Assembly (NCBI GenBank): GCA_009842675.1
Contig: VYEX01000034.1
Coordinates: forward strand, 1 to 40,965
DNA from: Acidimicrobiia bacterium
GTDB lineage: Bacteria; Actinomycetota; Acidimicrobiia; Acidimicrobiales; Bin134
Length of the DNA stretch: 40,965 bases
Direction: 5' to 3'
Positions 27,611 to 36,601 of this stretch are shown in pieces (the first letter of the stretch is position 1; every line of letters starts with the position of its first letter). A program made the translations under genes and the position numbers. The notes beneath the pieces were generated by a model. It worked only from the letters and a program-made list of their open reading frames with translations, was not told the DNA's origin and ran no database searches.

Positions 27611-27975
27611 TCCAGCAAGAAACCCGCGTCAAAGTGGCCGACAACTCCGGCGCCAAAGAGGTGTTGTGCATCCGGGTGCTGGGCTCGTCCCGCAAGCGCT
27701 ATGCCACCATCGGCGACGTCTTCGTGGCCACTGTCAAAGACGCCATGCCCGGTGCCGCCGTCCGCAAGGGCGAAGTGGTGCGCTGCGTTCTGGTCCGGGC
27801 AAAAAAGGAGAAGCGCCGCAAAGACGGCTCCTACATCCGCTTCGACGAGAACGCTGCCGTGCTCATAAACGACCAGCAGCAGCCTCGCGGAACCCGCATC
27901 TTTGGCCCGGTGGGCCGGGAACTGAGGGACAAGCGCTTTATGCGCATCGTGTCGCTCGCACCGGAGGTGTTGTAG
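27607..27975 (+). CDS. rplN: 50S ribosomal protein L14
   Basis: A 122-residue L14, part of an intersubunit bridge and the binding site of RsfS. It starts [28 protein letters not shown] and has the [18 protein letters not shown] strand (about 51-68) and [15 protein letters not shown] near the C-terminus. The length is exactly typical. The ATGA overlap with rpsQ suggests reinitiation. rplX begins 5 bases after its stop. Confidence 0.98.
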   Translation: MIQQETRVKVADNSGAKEVLCIRVLGSSRKRYATIGDVFVATVKDAMPGAAVRKGEVVRCVLVRAKKEKRRKDGSYIRFDENAAVLINDQQQPRGTRIFGPVGRELRDKRFMRIVSLAPEVL

Positions 27976-27980
27976 CCGCC

Positions 27981-28289
27981 ATGAAAGTCCGCAAAGGAGA
28001 TCGAGTCCGAGTGCTCAGCGGAAAGGACCGGGGCAAAGAGGGCGAGGTTGTGTTCGCCTATCCGGCCAAGGGAACGGTGATCGTCGAAGGCGTGAACATC
28101 GCCACCAAGCACCAGGGGCCTCGCCAGGGGATCATGCAGACCGGCATCATCGACAAGGAGATGCCCATCAGGGTGTCCAACGTGGCCGTGATCAGCCCGG
28201 CCGATGGCCAACCCACCCGGGTGGGATACCGGTTCGACACCGATGGACGAAAGATCCGCGTCTGCCGGCGCACGGGAGTTGATCTGTAA
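27981..28289 (+). CDS. rplX: 50S ribosomal protein L24
   Basis: A 102-residue KOW-type protein that initiates 50S assembly. [20 protein letters not shown] near the N-terminus is the KOW motif, followed by [13 protein letters not shown] (about residues 35-47) and the C-terminal [24 protein letters not shown] 27981 follows the rplN stop after five bases; the ribosome-binding GGAGG is inside the rplN end. The stop shares one base with the rplE ATG. Confidence 0.97.
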   Translation: MKVRKGDRVRVLSGKDRGKEGEVVFAYPAKGTVIVEGVNIATKHQGPRQGIMQTGIIDKEMPIRVSNVAVISPADGQPTRVGYRFDTDGRKIRVCRRTGVDL

Positions 28290-28855
28290 TGGCTGCTACC
28301 GCGACCACCCCCCGACTGCAATCCCTGTACCGGGAAGAAATCCGTGACCAGCTCAAGGAGCACTTGGGGCTGGACAACGTCATGCAGGTACCCCGCTTCG
28401 AGAAGATCGTGGTGAACATGGGGGTTGGCGAGGCCGTGGCTCAGGCCAAACTGCTCGACGGCGCCGTGGCCGATCTGACCACCATCGCCGGCCAGCGCCC
28501 GGTCATCACTCGGGCCAAGAAGTCCATCGCCAATTTCAAGATCCGGGAGGGAAATCCCATCGGGGCCAAAGTCACATTGAGGGGGGCCCGCATGTGGGAG
28601 TTCCTAGACAGGCTGATCAACCTGGCCATTCCCCGCATTCGGGACTTTCGGGGCCTATCGCCCCGCTCCTTCGACGGGCAGGGCAACTACTCCTTCGGAG
28701 TCACCGAGCAGCTGATCTTTCCCGAGGTCGACTATGACTCCATCGACACCATCAGGGGCATGGACATCACAATCGTTACCACCGCAACCACCGACGAGGA
28801 GGGCCGAGCTCTGCTCGAGGCCTTCTCGTTCCCATTCCAAGCCGAGGGACAGTAA
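28289..28855 (+). CDS. rplE: 50S ribosomal protein L5
   Basis: A 188-residue L5 that binds 5S rRNA and contacts S13 and P-site tRNA. The motifs are [34 protein letters not shown] (about 33-43), [16 protein letters not shown] and [21 protein letters not shown]. The C-terminal [19 protein letters not shown] completes the family pattern. It overlaps the rplX stop by one base, and rpsN begins 4 bases later. Confidence 0.98.
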   Translation: MAATATTPRLQSLYREEIRDQLKEHLGLDNVMQVPRFEKIVVNMGVGEAVAQAKLLDGAVADLTTIAGQRPVITRAKKSIANFKIREGNPIGAKVTLRGARMWEFLDRLINLAIPRIRDFRGLSPRSFDGQGNYSFGVTEQLIFPEVDYDSIDTIRGMDITIVTTATTDEEGRALLEAFSFPFQAEGQ

Positions 28856-28859
28856 CTCA

Positions 28860-29045
28860 ATGGCAAAAAAGGCGCTTGTCCAAAAGCAACAGCGAACTCC
28901 GAAGTTCAAGGTGCGGGCCTACACCCGCTGCCGCCGCTGCGGCCGGCCCCGAGCCGTATACCGCAAGTTCGGATTGTGTCGAGTATGTCTGAGAGAACTG
29001 GCCCACGCCGGGGAGATTCCCGGCCTGACCAAGGCGAGCTGGTGA
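28860..29045 (+). CDS. rpsN: 30S ribosomal protein S14, zinc-binding type (type Z)
   Basis: A 61-residue short S14 with four zinc cysteines arranged CRRC (about residues 24-27) and CRVC (about 40-43). It ends [16 protein letters not shown], the standard type-Z ending. This is the zinc-requiring C+ form; the ~100-residue zinc-free form is not in the window. ATG 28860 lies four bases after rplE. A 14-base stretch at its 3' end is repeated 38 bases further on. Confidence 0.97.
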   Translation: MAKKALVQKQQRTPKFKVRAYTRCRRCGRPRAVYRKFGLCRVCLRELAHAGEIPGLTKASW

Positions 29046-29087
29046 GGTGTCCGAAATGATGATCTACACCAAAGAGCTGGTGAGGTG
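29036..29087 (+). repeat. 14-bp direct repeat in the rpsN-rpsH junction
   Basis: GAGCTGGTGAGGTG at 29036-29049 (rpsN 3' end) is repeated at 29074-29087. Each copy ends with a GAGGTG ribosome-binding-like motif. A ten-codon ATG frame (29056-29088) with good spacing from the first copy ends in the second. A three-codon frame (29088-29099) then overlaps the rpsH start. Confidence 0.8.
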
Positions 29088-29095
29088 ATGCTGCT

Positions 29096-29500
29096 GTGAC
29101 CATGACCGATCCCATCGCCGACATGTTGACCCGGATCCGCAACGCCAACACCGCCATGCGCGACGAGGTGAGGATGCCGTCATCCAAGATGAAGGTGGCG
29201 CTGGCCGACGTCCTCAAGCAAGAGGGCTACATCAACAACTTCGCCGTGGCCGAAGACACATCCGGCCCGGGACAGACCCTGACCATCGATATGAAGTATT
29301 CCGACCAGCGAGAGCGGGTCATCTCTGGCATCACCCGAGTGTCCAAGCCGGGCCTGCGGGTTTACTCCAAGTCGGAGAACATCCCCCGGGTGCTGGGCGG
29401 GCTGGGAGTGGCCATCGTGTCCACCAGCAAGGGCTTGATGAGCGACCGCGAAGCGCGCCGCCGCCGCATGGGCGGCGAGGTCGTCTGCGTGGTTTGGTAG
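29096..29500 (+). CDS. rpsH: 30S ribosomal protein S8
   Basis: A 134-residue S8, a central-domain assembly protein that represses the spc operon in E. coli. It reads [18 protein letters not shown] at the start, with [20 protein letters not shown] (about 29-48), and ends with the [23 protein letters not shown] family signature. GTG 29096 was chosen because MTMTDP is the actinobacterial consensus and GAGGTG lies 7-8 bases upstream; ATG at 29102 is the alternative. The preceding 50-base gap has a duplicated segment. Confidence 0.97.
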   Translation: MTMTDPIADMLTRIRNANTAMRDEVRMPSSKMKVALADVLKQEGYINNFAVAEDTSGPGQTLTIDMKYSDQRERVISGITRVSKPGLRVYSKSENIPRVLGGLGVAIVSTSKGLMSDREARRRRMGGEVVCVVW

Positions 29501-29510
29501 GAGGCTGGCG

Positions 29511-30050
29511 GTGTCACGAGTCGGAATGAACCCGATCCCGGTGCCTGACGGCGTGGACGTGGCCATCAACGGCGCCCATGTCACCGTTTCTGGCAGCCGC
29601 GGCTCACTGGAGCACGACCTCCCCGACGCCATCTCGGCTCGGATCGAAGACGGCTTCGTCGTTGTCGAGCGGGCCGACGAGCAGCGCAATACCAAGGCGC
29701 TGCATGGATTGAGCCGCTCGCTCGTAGCCAACATGGTCACGGGCGTCAGCGAGGGCTATCGCAAAGAACTGGAGATCGTGGGAGTTGGCTACCGAGCGAT
29801 CGCCCAGGGCAACAGCAAAATCGAGCTTCAACTGGGATTCAGCCATCCAGTGCACGTGGAAGCCCCCGACGGTGTGACCTTCGAGGTCCCCAATCAAACG
29901 AGCATCCATGTGCTGGGAATCGACAAGCAGGCGGTGGGCCAAGTGGCCGCCGACATCCGAGCCATCCGCAAGCCTGAGCCCTACCGGGGCAAGGGCATCC
30001 GCTACGCCGGCGAGCGGATCATTCGAAAAGCTGGCAAGGCCGCGAAGTAG
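29511..30050 (+). CDS. rplF: 50S ribosomal protein L6
   Basis: A 179-residue L6 beside the factor-binding site. The start [20 protein letters not shown], the internal [21 protein letters not shown] (about 66-86) and the C-terminal [18 protein letters not shown] signature are canonical. GTG 29511 is preceded by AGGAGG overlapping the rpsH stop, an excellent ribosome-binding site. rplR starts 14 bases downstream. Confidence 0.98.
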   Translation: MSRVGMNPIPVPDGVDVAINGAHVTVSGSRGSLEHDLPDAISARIEDGFVVVERADEQRNTKALHGLSRSLVANMVTGVSEGYRKELEIVGVGYRAIAQGNSKIELQLGFSHPVHVEAPDGVTFEVPNQTSIHVLGIDKQAVGQVAADIRAIRKPEPYRGKGIRYAGERIIRKAGKAAK

Positions 30051-30064
30051 AGCTGGGAATCGCC

Positions 30065-30427
30065 ATGAGCAGCGTCAAGCACAAGCACCAAAGCCGGGTC
30101 CGGCGTCATCGCCGGGTTCGCAAGAAGATCCAGGGCACCGCAGAGCGCCCTCGCCTGGCCGTCTATCGGTCCAACCGCCACATCATCGCCCAGGTCATTG
30201 ACGATGCCGCGGGCCACACCATCGCGTCAGCCTCCACCACCGAGTCCGATTTGCGGTCCGGCCCTACCGGGAACGTGGCCGGCGCGGCGGCGGTGGGCAA
30301 ACTCATCGCCGAGCGGGCCAAGGAGAAAGACATAACCACGGTCGTATTCGACCGGGGCGGATTCCGCTACCACGGTCGGATCGCCGCTCTGGCCGACTCG
30401 GCCCGAGAAGCTGGACTGGAGTTCTGA
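30065..30427 (+). CDS. rplR: 50S ribosomal protein L18
   Basis: A 120-residue L18 that binds 5S rRNA together with L5. It has a basic N-terminus ([18 protein letters not shown]), then [20 protein letters not shown] (from [14 protein letters not shown], about residue 25) and the [20 protein letters not shown] signature near the end. The length is typical. ATG 30065 comes 14 bases after rplF, and the stop overlaps the rpsE ATG by one base. Confidence 0.97.
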   Translation: MSSVKHKHQSRVRRHRRVRKKIQGTAERPRLAVYRSNRHIIAQVIDDAAGHTIASASTTESDLRSGPTGNVAGAAAVGKLIAERAKEKDITTVVFDRGGFRYHGRIAALADSAREAGLEF

Positions 30428-31017
30428 TGACCGATACTTCGACTTCTACCCCTACGCCGACCCCTGACGGCCAACTGCGCGATTCCCGGGTGATCAACAT
30501 CAACCGGGTGGCCAAGGTGGTCAAGGGCGGCCGCCGCTTCTCCTTCACCGCGCTGGTGGTAATCGGCGACGGCGCGGGACGGGTCGGATTGGGCTATGGC
30601 AAGGCCAAGGAGGTGCCCCTGGCCATCCAAAAGGGCACCGAGGAGGCCCGGCGCAATCTGTTCCGGGTTCCGCTGGCCGCATCCACCATCACCCACCCGG
30701 TTATCGGCGAGATGGGCGCGGGGCGGGTGCTCCTGAAGCCGGCCGCGCCCGGTACCGGCGTGATCGCCGGGGGCGCCGCCCGGGCCATTCTGGAAGAGGC
30801 CGGCATCGGCGATGTGCTGTGCAAGTCGCTGGGCTCCCCCAACCACATCAACGTGGCTCGGGCCACCATCGCCGGGCTCAAAGCCCTCAAGCGCCCCGAC
30901 GAGGTGGCCCGCCATCGGGGAATCCCCGCCGATGAGTTCGTGCCCGCTGGGATGCTGGCGGCCTACCGGGAGTCGGAGCGCCTGTCAGCTGCTGCGCCGA
31001 CCGACGACGAGGAGTAG
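30427..31017 (+). CDS. rpsE: 30S ribosomal protein S5
   Basis: A 196-residue S5 at the mRNA entry tunnel and central pseudoknot, important for accuracy. The double-stranded-RNA-binding part has [20 protein letters not shown], then [20 protein letters not shown] (about 41-60). The second domain has [20 protein letters not shown] and [20 protein letters not shown] Thr/Pro-rich N-terminal extension (~20 residues) and a short acidic tail flank the core. It overlaps rplR by one base, and rpmD follows after five. Confidence 0.97.
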   Translation: MTDTSTSTPTPTPDGQLRDSRVININRVAKVVKGGRRFSFTALVVIGDGAGRVGLGYGKAKEVPLAIQKGTEEARRNLFRVPLAASTITHPVIGEMGAGRVLLKPAAPGTGVIAGGAARAILEEAGIGDVLCKSLGSPNHINVARATIAGLKALKRPDEVARHRGIPADEFVPAGMLAAYRESERLSAAAPTDDEE

Positions 31018-31022
31018 CCGCC

Positions 31023-31208
31023 ATGGCGATCAAGGTCACCCAAATCCGGTCTCAGATCGGCACCCGGCCCAAGCAGCGGGGCACACTGCGGGCCTTGGGC
31101 CTACGTGGCATCGGCCAGACCAACACTTTGCCGGATGCCCCCGAGATCAGGGGGATGATCGACAAGGTGTCCCACCTGATCTCTTGGGAGGAGACCGACG
31201 AGTCATGA
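31023..31208 (+). CDS. rpmD: 50S ribosomal protein L30
   Basis: A 61-residue L30 of standard bacterial length. It shows IKVTQIRSQIGTRPKQRGTL and the signature LRALGLRGIGQTNTLPDAPE (about 22-41), ending at a hydrophobic VSHLISWEE strand. It starts five bases after rpsE, and its stop overlaps the rplO ATG in an ATGA arrangement. Confidence 0.96.
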   Translation: MAIKVTQIRSQIGTRPKQRGTLRALGLRGIGQTNTLPDAPEIRGMIDKVSHLISWEETDES

Positions 31209-31690
31209 AGGTTCACGATCTGAAGCCGGCCCCGGGATCCCGCAAGCGTCCGCAGCGCAAGGCCCGCGGCATTGCCGGCAAGGGCGGCAAGACCGCAGGC
31301 CGAGGCACAAAAGGGCAGCGGGCCCGGAGCAAGATCCCCGTCGGGTTCGAAGGCGGTCAGATGCCGTTGGCCCGCCGGGTGCCCAAGCTGCGGGGATTCA
31401 AGAACCCATTTCGCATGGAGTACCAGGCCATCAACCTCGATGTCATCGAGGCCACCGGGCTGGACGAGATCACCCCAGAAGTGCTTCACCAGCAGGGGCT
31501 CTTGCACAAGGGCGCCATGGCCAAAGTTCTTGCCCGCGGCGAGTTGAGCCGAGCCGTCACCGTCAAGGCCCACGGCTTCTCTGAATCGGCGAAGGCGGCC
31601 ATACTTGCCGCAGGCGGTAGCGTAGAGGTGTTGCCCAAGCCCTTCACCGGGCGCCCTCCGGCCAAGGGCAACGCCCTTACCAACCGATAG
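31205..31690 (+). CDS. rplO: 50S ribosomal protein L15
   Basis: A 161-residue L15, a late-assembly scaffold protein. The start VHDLKPAPGSRKRPQRKARG and the glycine-rich GIAGKGGKTAGRGTKGQRAR (about 22-41) are followed by FEGGQMPLARRVPKLRGFKN. The C-terminal KVLARGELSRAVTVKAHGFS and SAKAAILAAGGSVEVL are the family signature. ATG 31205 overlaps the rpmD stop; longer frames upstream are shadows of rpsE. secY begins 36 bases later. Confidence 0.97.
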   Translation: MKVHDLKPAPGSRKRPQRKARGIAGKGGKTAGRGTKGQRARSKIPVGFEGGQMPLARRVPKLRGFKNPFRMEYQAINLDVIEATGLDEITPEVLHQQGLLHKGAMAKVLARGELSRAVTVKAHGFSESAKAAILAAGGSVEVLPKPFTGRPPAKGNALTNR

Positions 31691-31726
31691 CCCAAGCTCG
31701 ACAGGGTCGAAGGAGTAGGAGTCGCC

Positions 31727-33076
31727 GTGCTCACCAGGATTACAAATATGTTCCGGGTCGCCGACCTGCGGAACAAAATCCTGTTCACTCTGTCAATGCT
31801 GGTGATATTCCGCCTGGGCGTAGCCATCCCCTCCCCCGGCGTCGACCTCGACGCCGTGGACCAGCTCCGCAATCAGGCCGACGCCGGCGGGGTTACCGGG
31901 CTGTTGAATTTCTTCTCCGGCGGCGCCTTGTCGCAGTTCGCCATCTTCGCCCTGGGAATCTTCCCCTACATCACCGCGTCCATCATCATGCAGGTGCTGG
32001 GGGTGGTGATTCCCCGCATCGAGCAATGGCAGAACCAGGGTGCGGTGGGTCAGCGCAAGATCACCCAGTGGACCCGGTACCTGACAATTGCGATCGCCAT
32101 TATCCAGGCGACCTCGTTCTCCTTCCTGTTCCACAACGGCGGCGGCGGATTCAGCCTCACGGGCGGCAATGCCAACCAAGCCATCGACTTGCTGCCCAAC
32201 TTCACTGCCCCCCGGGTATTCCTGGTGGTGCTCACCCTCACCGCCGGCACTGCGCTATTGATGTGGATGGGGGAGCTCATCACCCAAAAGGGCATCGGCA
32301 ACGGCATGTCGCTGATCATCTTCGCCTCGGTGGTGTCCACCATTCCCAACCAGTTCTCGTTGGTGAAAGCTTCTGAGGGTTGGGGAGCGGTATTCGTTAT
32401 CGCTTTCATGTACCTGGCTCTGCTGGTGGCAATCGTGTTCGTGGAGAGCGGCCAGCGCCAGATTCCTGTTCAGTTCGCCAAGCGGGTGGTGGGCCGCCGC
32501 ATGGCCGGCGGACAAAGCACCTACATCCCGTTGAAGGTGAACCAGTCCGGCGTGATTCCCATCATCTTCGCCAGTTCGGTTCTGTACCTGCCCATCCTGC
32601 TCTCCGCCGTGCTGCCGTCGGACTCAAACCCCGACCAAAACACCTGGGGGGAGAGCGTCCAAAACTGGGTGAACACCCACTTGGGCGACCCGGCCGACAC
32701 CGTGTATCTGATCGTCTTCGCCCTGATGATCGTGGGCTTCGCCTACTTCTACACCGCCATTACATTCGACCCGGTCAAGCAGGCCGACCAGATCCGCAAG
32801 CAGGGTGGGTTCATCCCCGGAATCCGACCCGGCCGCCAAACCGAGCGCTACCTGGGCCGCATTCTGTCTCGCATCACACTGCCGGGAGCGCTGTTCATCG
32901 CCGCGGTGGCCGTCATCCCCGCCATCGCCCTGTCCCAGTACATCGACAGCCGGAGCGCGGCGGCCTATAGCTTCAGCGGCATCTCCGTGCTCATCGCCGT
33001 GGGTGTGGCCCTGGAAACCATGAAGCAGATCGACAGCCAGCTCATGATGAGAAACTACGAGGGCTTCTTGAAGTAA
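31727..33076 (+). CDS. secY: Protein translocase subunit SecY
   Basis: A 449-residue channel protein of the Sec translocon in the cytoplasmic membrane, partner of SecE encoded at 2 kb. About ten transmembrane segments are visible, from LFTLSMLVIFRLGVAIPSPG near the N-terminus to ALFIAAVAVIPAIALSQY and the last helix near 425. GIFPYITASIIMQVL (about residues 78-92) is the SecY signature, and KRVVGRRMAGGQSTYIPLKVN is the cytoplasmic loop contacting SecA and the ribosome. GTG 31727 has AAGGAGTAGGA upstream. The stop overlaps the adk start by one base. Confidence 0.98.
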   Translation: MLTRITNMFRVADLRNKILFTLSMLVIFRLGVAIPSPGVDLDAVDQLRNQADAGGVTGLLNFFSGGALSQFAIFALGIFPYITASIIMQVLGVVIPRIEQWQNQGAVGQRKITQWTRYLTIAIAIIQATSFSFLFHNGGGGFSLTGGNANQAIDLLPNFTAPRVFLVVLTLTAGTALLMWMGELITQKGIGNGMSLIIFASVVSTIPNQFSLVKASEGWGAVFVIAFMYLALLVAIVFVESGQRQIPVQFAKRVVGRRMAGGQSTYIPLKVNQSGVIPIIFASSVLYLPILLSAVLPSDSNPDQNTWGESVQNWVNTHLGDPADTVYLIVFALMIVGFAYFYTAITFDPVKQADQIRKQGGFIPGIRPGRQTERYLGRILSRITLPGALFIAAVAVIPAIALSQYIDSRSAAAYSFSGISVLIAVGVALETMKQIDSQLMMRNYEGFLK

Positions 33077-33633
33077 TGCCCTTGGTGCTGGTCATACTGG
33101 GCCGCCAGGGTTCAGGCAAGGGTACCCAGGCTACGCTCTTGGCCGAGCGCTATGGGGTGGTCCACGTATCCACCGGCGACATGCTGCGGGCCGCGGTGGC
33201 CGCGGGCACCGAGCTGGGGCTTAGGGCCAAGGCCGTGATGGACGTCGGCAACCTGGTGGGCGACGACATCATGATCGGGATCGTGGGCGAGCGGCTGGCC
33301 GACGACGACATTCAGGCCCACGGAGTGCTGTTGGACGGATTCCCCCGAACCACCGCCCAAGCCGACGCTCTCGCCGAGATCCTGGGGGGCACCGGCCCCG
33401 ATTTGGCCATAAATCTGGACCTTCCCATCGCCGAGGTCACCGAGCGAATGCTGGCCCGAGGTCGAGACGATGACACCGAAGAGACCATTTCTCGCCGACT
33501 TGAGCTCTATGAGGCTGAGACCGCACCGCTGCTCGCCTGGTTCGAAGAGCGGGGTCGTCTGACCGTCGTTGATGGCCTGGGAACCGAAGACGAAGTGTTC
33601 GCCCGTTTGTCCCAGGTCGTCGATGCCAGATAG
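33076..33633 (+). CDS. adk: Adenylate kinase
   Basis: A 185-residue short-type adenylate kinase interconverting ATP, ADP and AMP. The P-loop reads GRQGSGKGT (residues 9-17), with Gln in place of the usual Pro of GxPGxGKGT. The AMP-binding segment is VSTGDMLRAAV, followed by GVLLDGFPRTTAQADAL (about 77-93) and the RGRDDDTEETISRRLELY lid region. The lid is short and has no zinc cysteines. ATG 33076 shares a base with the secY stop. The map gene that usually follows adk in actinobacteria is absent; the next 82 bases have no gene. Confidence 0.96.
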   Translation: MPLVLVILGRQGSGKGTQATLLAERYGVVHVSTGDMLRAAVAAGTELGLRAKAVMDVGNLVGDDIMIGIVGERLADDDIQAHGVLLDGFPRTTAQADALAEILGGTGPDLAINLDLPIAEVTERMLARGRDDDTEETISRRLELYEAETAPLLAWFEERGRLTVVDGLGTEDEVFARLSQVVDAR

Positions 33634-33715
33634 CATGGCGATTCGGCTCACCTAGTGGGCCGCTATTCGCGCGGTTCGCCGCACCAACTTGCCAAGACGT
33701 CAGGAGAGGTCGCCC

Positions 33716-33940
33716 TTGGCGAAAAACAAGGAAGACGCCATCATCATGGAAGGGACGGTTACCGAGTCTCTTCCCAACGCCATGTTCCGAGTCGAACTTG
33801 AGAACGGGCACAAGGTGCTTACCCACATCTCCGGAAAGATGCGGATGCACTACATCAGGATTCTCCCCGGCGACCGGGTCCAAGTGGAATTGACTCCCTA
33901 CGACCTTCAACGGGGCCGGATCACTTACCGGTACAAATAG
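33716..33940 (+). CDS. infA: Translation initiation factor IF-1
   Basis: A 74-residue OB-fold protein that occupies the 30S A site during initiation. The sequence follows the family closely: [19 protein letters not shown], then [20 protein letters not shown] (about 31-50) and the end [11 protein letters not shown]. The start is TTG at 33716, since [13 protein letters not shown] matches the usual N-terminus and GGAGAGG lies about 7 bases upstream. The 82-base gap after adk shows no convincing promoter. rpmJ begins 34 bases downstream. Confidence 0.96.
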   Translation: MAKNKEDAIIMEGTVTESLPNAMFRVELENGHKVLTHISGKMRMHYIRILPGDRVQVELTPYDLQRGRITYRYK

Positions 33941-33974
33941 CCACAAGACACAACGGATCATCGAAAGGCACACC

Positions 33975-34088
33975 GTGAAAGTCCGTCCCAGCGTGAAGAA
34001 AATCTGCGACAAGTGCAGGGTCATTCGCAGGCACGGGCGCGTGCGGGTGATCTGCTCCAACCCTCGACACAAGCAGAGGCAGGGCTGA
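33975..34088 (+). CDS. rpmJ: 50S ribosomal protein L36, zinc-binding form
   Basis: A 37-residue protein, [20 protein letters not shown] at its N-terminal half, with a third Cys and a His near the end ([13 protein letters not shown]). The Cys-Xaa-Xaa-Cys, Cys, His set is the C+ zinc ribbon of L36, stabilising 23S rRNA near the peptidyl-transferase centre. The start is GTG at 33975, preceded by GAAAGG. It ends three bases before rpsM, in the standard infA-rpmJ-rpsM order. Confidence 0.95.
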   Translation: MKVRPSVKKICDKCRVIRRHGRVRVICSNPRHKQRQG

Positions 34089-34091
34089 GTT

Positions 34092-34472
34092 ATGGCTCGT
34101 ATCGCTGGCGTCGACATACCCCGGGAGAAGCGCACCGTTGTCTCCCTCACCTACATCTACGGCATTGGACCGACTCTGGCCCGCCAAGTTTGCGCGGAGG
34201 CCGGAGTTGACGAGAGCACCCGGTTGCGCGACCTCACCGATGAAGAGGTTGCCCGATTGCGCAATTTCATTGAGAGCAGTCTCCGGGTGGAGGGTGACCT
34301 CCGCCGGGAGACCAGCCAGGACGTCAAGCGCAAGATGGAGATCGGCTGCTACCAGGGCCTGCGCCACCGTCGGGGCCTTCCAGTACGCGGCCAACGCACC
34401 CACACCAACGCCCGCACCCGCAAGGGGCCGAAGAAGACCGTGGCCGGCAAGAAGAAGGTGATGAAGAAATGA
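34092..34472 (+). CDS. rpsM: 30S ribosomal protein S13
   Basis: A 126-residue S13 at the top of the 30S head, contacting tRNAs and L5. It begins [20 protein letters not shown], has the helix-two-turn-helix [18 protein letters not shown] (about 21-38), and the basic C-terminal [20 protein letters not shown] signature and Lys-rich tail. It starts three bases after rpmJ. A 6-bp hairpin follows its stop. Confidence 0.98.
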   Translation: MARIAGVDIPREKRTVVSLTYIYGIGPTLARQVCAEAGVDESTRLRDLTDEEVARLRNFIESSLRVEGDLRRETSQDVKRKMEIGCYQGLRHRRGLPVRGQRTHTNARTRKGPKKTVAGKKKVMKK

Positions 34473-34473
34473 T

Positions 34474-34491
34474 GCCGGAGAAGTGTCCGGC
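34474..34491 (+). promoter_or_regulatory. 6-bp hairpin after rpsM
   Basis: GCCGGA (34474-34479) pairs exactly with TCCGGC (34486-34491) across a 6-base loop, two bases after the rpsM stop. It has no T tract. It lies in the 76-base gap before rpsK, the largest gap inside the alpha cluster apart from that before rpoA, and could slow or process the transcript. Confidence 0.4.
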
Positions 34492-34548
34492 CCTATTGGC
34501 CCCACCGCAGCTAGGTGAAGAAGTGAAGCAGGAAAGGATTAGCCGCTA

Positions 34549-34947
34549 ATGGCCAAGCCATCAGCCGGAGGCCGTCGGCCCCGCCGTCGGGAGCGCAAGA
34601 ACATCTCCTACGGAGTGGCCCACATCAAGAGCTCCTTCAACAACACCATCGTGACCATTGCCGACCAGCAGGGAAACGTCATCTCCTGGGCATCGGCTGG
34701 CAACGTCGGCTTCAAGGGATCGCGCAAGTCCACCCCGTTCGCGGCCCAGATGGCTGCCGAGCAGGCTGGACGCAAGGCCATGGAGCACGGCATCCGCAAA
34801 GTGGACGTGCACGTCCGCGGACCGGGCTCGGGGCGCGAGACGGCCATCCGCTCGCTCCAGGGGGTAGGCATCGAGATAACCGGCATCAAAGACGTCACCC
34901 CCATCCCCCACAACGGGTGCCGCCCGGCAAAGCGGCGGAGGGTCTGA
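34549..34947 (+). CDS. rpsK: 30S ribosomal protein S11
   Basis: A 132-residue S11 on the 30S platform beside the Shine-Dalgarno helix. Canonical are the basic N-terminus, [22 protein letters not shown] (about 22-43, quoted in part), [20 protein letters not shown] and the C-terminal [18 protein letters not shown]. The length is typical. AGGAAAGGA lies upstream of ATG 34549. rpsD begins one base after its stop, so coupling is likely. Confidence 0.98.
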   Translation: MAKPSAGGRRPRRRERKNISYGVAHIKSSFNNTIVTIADQQGNVISWASAGNVGFKGSRKSTPFAAQMAAEQAGRKAMEHGIRKVDVHVRGPGSGRETAIRSLQGVGIEITGIKDVTPIPHNGCRPAKRRRV

Positions 34948-34948
34948 C

Positions 34949-35566
34949 ATGTCTCGATACACCGGTCCGCGATCACGGGTTTCCCGTCGCCTCGGCGTAA
35001 ACGTCTGGGGAACCAAGGGCGAGACCATTGCCCTGGAACGCCGCCCCTACCCCCCGGGCGAGCACGGCCGGTCCCGGCGCCGGGGCAACGTCTCGGAATA
35101 CCTGCTCCAGCTTCAGGAGAAGCAGAAAGCCCGCTACACCTACGGGCTCAACGAACGCCAGTTCCGCAACGTTTTCAAGGAAGCGGCCCGCCACAAGGGG
35201 GTCACCGGTGAGAACATGCTGCGGTTCTTGGAGCTGCGCCTCGACAATGTGGTGTACCGCCTCGGGTGGGGCGCCACCCGTCCCCAGGCCCGCCAGCTCG
35301 TCTCCCACGGCCACATCAACGTGAACGGAAGCCGGGTGAACATCCCCAGCTACCGACTCCGCAAGGGCGACGTTGTGGCCCTGAGAGACAAGGCCCGGGA
35401 GATGATCGTGGTGGGGTGGAACCTGGACGTACTCGACCGCACCCCGCCGGCCTGGTTGACCCGAGCCGACGACGGCTTCGAGGCCACTGTGCGAGACGCG
35501 CCCCTGAGAGAGCAGATCGACGTGCCGGTTAGAGAACAGCTCATCGTCGAGCTCTACAGCAAGTAG
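34949..35566 (+). CDS. rpsD: 30S ribosomal protein S4, zinc-free form
   Basis: A 205-residue S4, a primary 16S-binding protein and, in many bacteria, repressor of the alpha operon. The N-terminal segment that in zinc forms holds four cysteines has none here, so this is the C- type. The S4 domain signature LELRLDNVVYRLGWGATRPQ (about 90-109) and ARQLVSHGHINVNGSRVNIP follow. The C-terminus ends IVELYSK, as is standard. It starts one base after rpsK and is 80 bases ahead of rpoA. Confidence 0.98.
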   Translation: MSRYTGPRSRVSRRLGVNVWGTKGETIALERRPYPPGEHGRSRRRGNVSEYLLQLQEKQKARYTYGLNERQFRNVFKEAARHKGVTGENMLRFLELRLDNVVYRLGWGATRPQARQLVSHGHINVNGSRVNIPSYRLRKGDVVALRDKAREMIVVGWNLDVLDRTPPAWLTRADDGFEATVRDAPLREQIDVPVREQLIVELYSK

Positions 35567-35646
35567 GCCACGCGGCCACTTTCATCCCAAGACGACCATC
35601 CGAACAAGTTGACCACCACCACTTCAAGAACTGAGGGAGCCGGAAC

Positions 35647-36588
35647 ATGCTGGTAATGCAACGACCCACCGTCGAGACAGTTACCGAGCTCGAAGACAAC
35701 CGCCAGAAATTCGCCATTGGTCCGCTGGAGCCCGGCTTCGGCCACACACTCGGCAACTCCCTGCGCCGAGCCCTGCTGTCGTCGATCCCTGGTGCCGCGG
35801 TCATCCGGGTCCGCTTCGACGACGCCCTCCACGAATTCGACACCATTACCGGTGTGGCCGAGGACGTAACCGACATCATCTTGAACCTGAAGGACCTCGT
35901 CCTGCGGTGCCACAGCGAGGAACCGGTCGAGCTTCGCATCGACCAGCGGGGACCCGGTGAGGTCACCGGTGAAAGCTTGGCCGTCAACCCCGACGTCGAA
36001 GTGCTCAACCCCGACTTGGTCATCACCCGCCTGAACGACAAAGCCCGCCTGGCCATGGACATCACCGTCTCCCAGGGCCGGGGGTATGTCTCTGCCGAGA
36101 CCAATAAGGTCGACTCCACCATTGGAGTGATCCCCATCGACTCGATCTTCTCTCCCGTTCGCCGGGTGGCCTACAACGTCGAGCCCACCCGAGTGGAGCA
36201 GTCCACCGAGTTCGACCGCCTCGTGCTGGATATCGAGACCGACAGCTCCATCACCCCGCAAGAAGCGCTGGCCTCAGCAGGTGCCACACTGCGGACCCTG
36301 GTTCAGCTTGTCGAGGAGATGAGCGACGAGCCGCAGGGTCTGAGCATGGCCGAGGCGGGCAGCGCTCCGGCCGGGGCCCCCGACCTCGACCTGCCCATCG
36401 AAGACCTCGAGTTGTCCGAGCGGCCCCGAAACTGCCTCAAGCGGGCGCAGATCAACATGATCGGCGAGCTGCTGGCCCGTACCGAAGACGAGTTACTGGC
36501 CATCACCAACTTCGGCCAAAAGTCTCTGGACGAAGTCAACGAGAAGCTGGACGAGCGCGGCCTCGCCCTGGCCGGCCCCCGCTCCTAG
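35647..36588 (+). CDS. rpoA: DNA-directed RNA polymerase subunit alpha
   Basis: A 313-residue alpha subunit; its dimer nucleates RNA polymerase assembly. The N-terminal domain contains [20 protein letters not shown] (about 25-44) and the dimer/beta contact [20 protein letters not shown]. The C-terminal domain, which contacts UP elements and activators, has [20 protein letters not shown] (about 256-275) and [16 protein letters not shown]. It begins [12 protein letters not shown] rather than the usual MLIAQRP. A GAGGGAGCCGG ribosome-binding region precedes it. rplQ starts 13 bases downstream. Confidence 0.98.
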   Translation: MLVMQRPTVETVTELEDNRQKFAIGPLEPGFGHTLGNSLRRALLSSIPGAAVIRVRFDDALHEFDTITGVAEDVTDIILNLKDLVLRCHSEEPVELRIDQRGPGEVTGESLAVNPDVEVLNPDLVITRLNDKARLAMDITVSQGRGYVSAETNKVDSTIGVIPIDSIFSPVRRVAYNVEPTRVEQSTEFDRLVLDIETDSSITPQEALASAGATLRTLVQLVEEMSDEPQGLSMAEAGSAPAGAPDLDLPIEDLELSERPRNCLKRAQINMIGELLARTEDELLAITNFGQKSLDEVNEKLDERGLALAGPRS

Positions 36589-36601
36589 AAGAGGGAACGC
36601 C

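Noticed and set aside
33634..33715. A remnant of map (methionine aminopeptidase)
   Set aside because: No frame in these 82 bases shows any methionine aminopeptidase motif.
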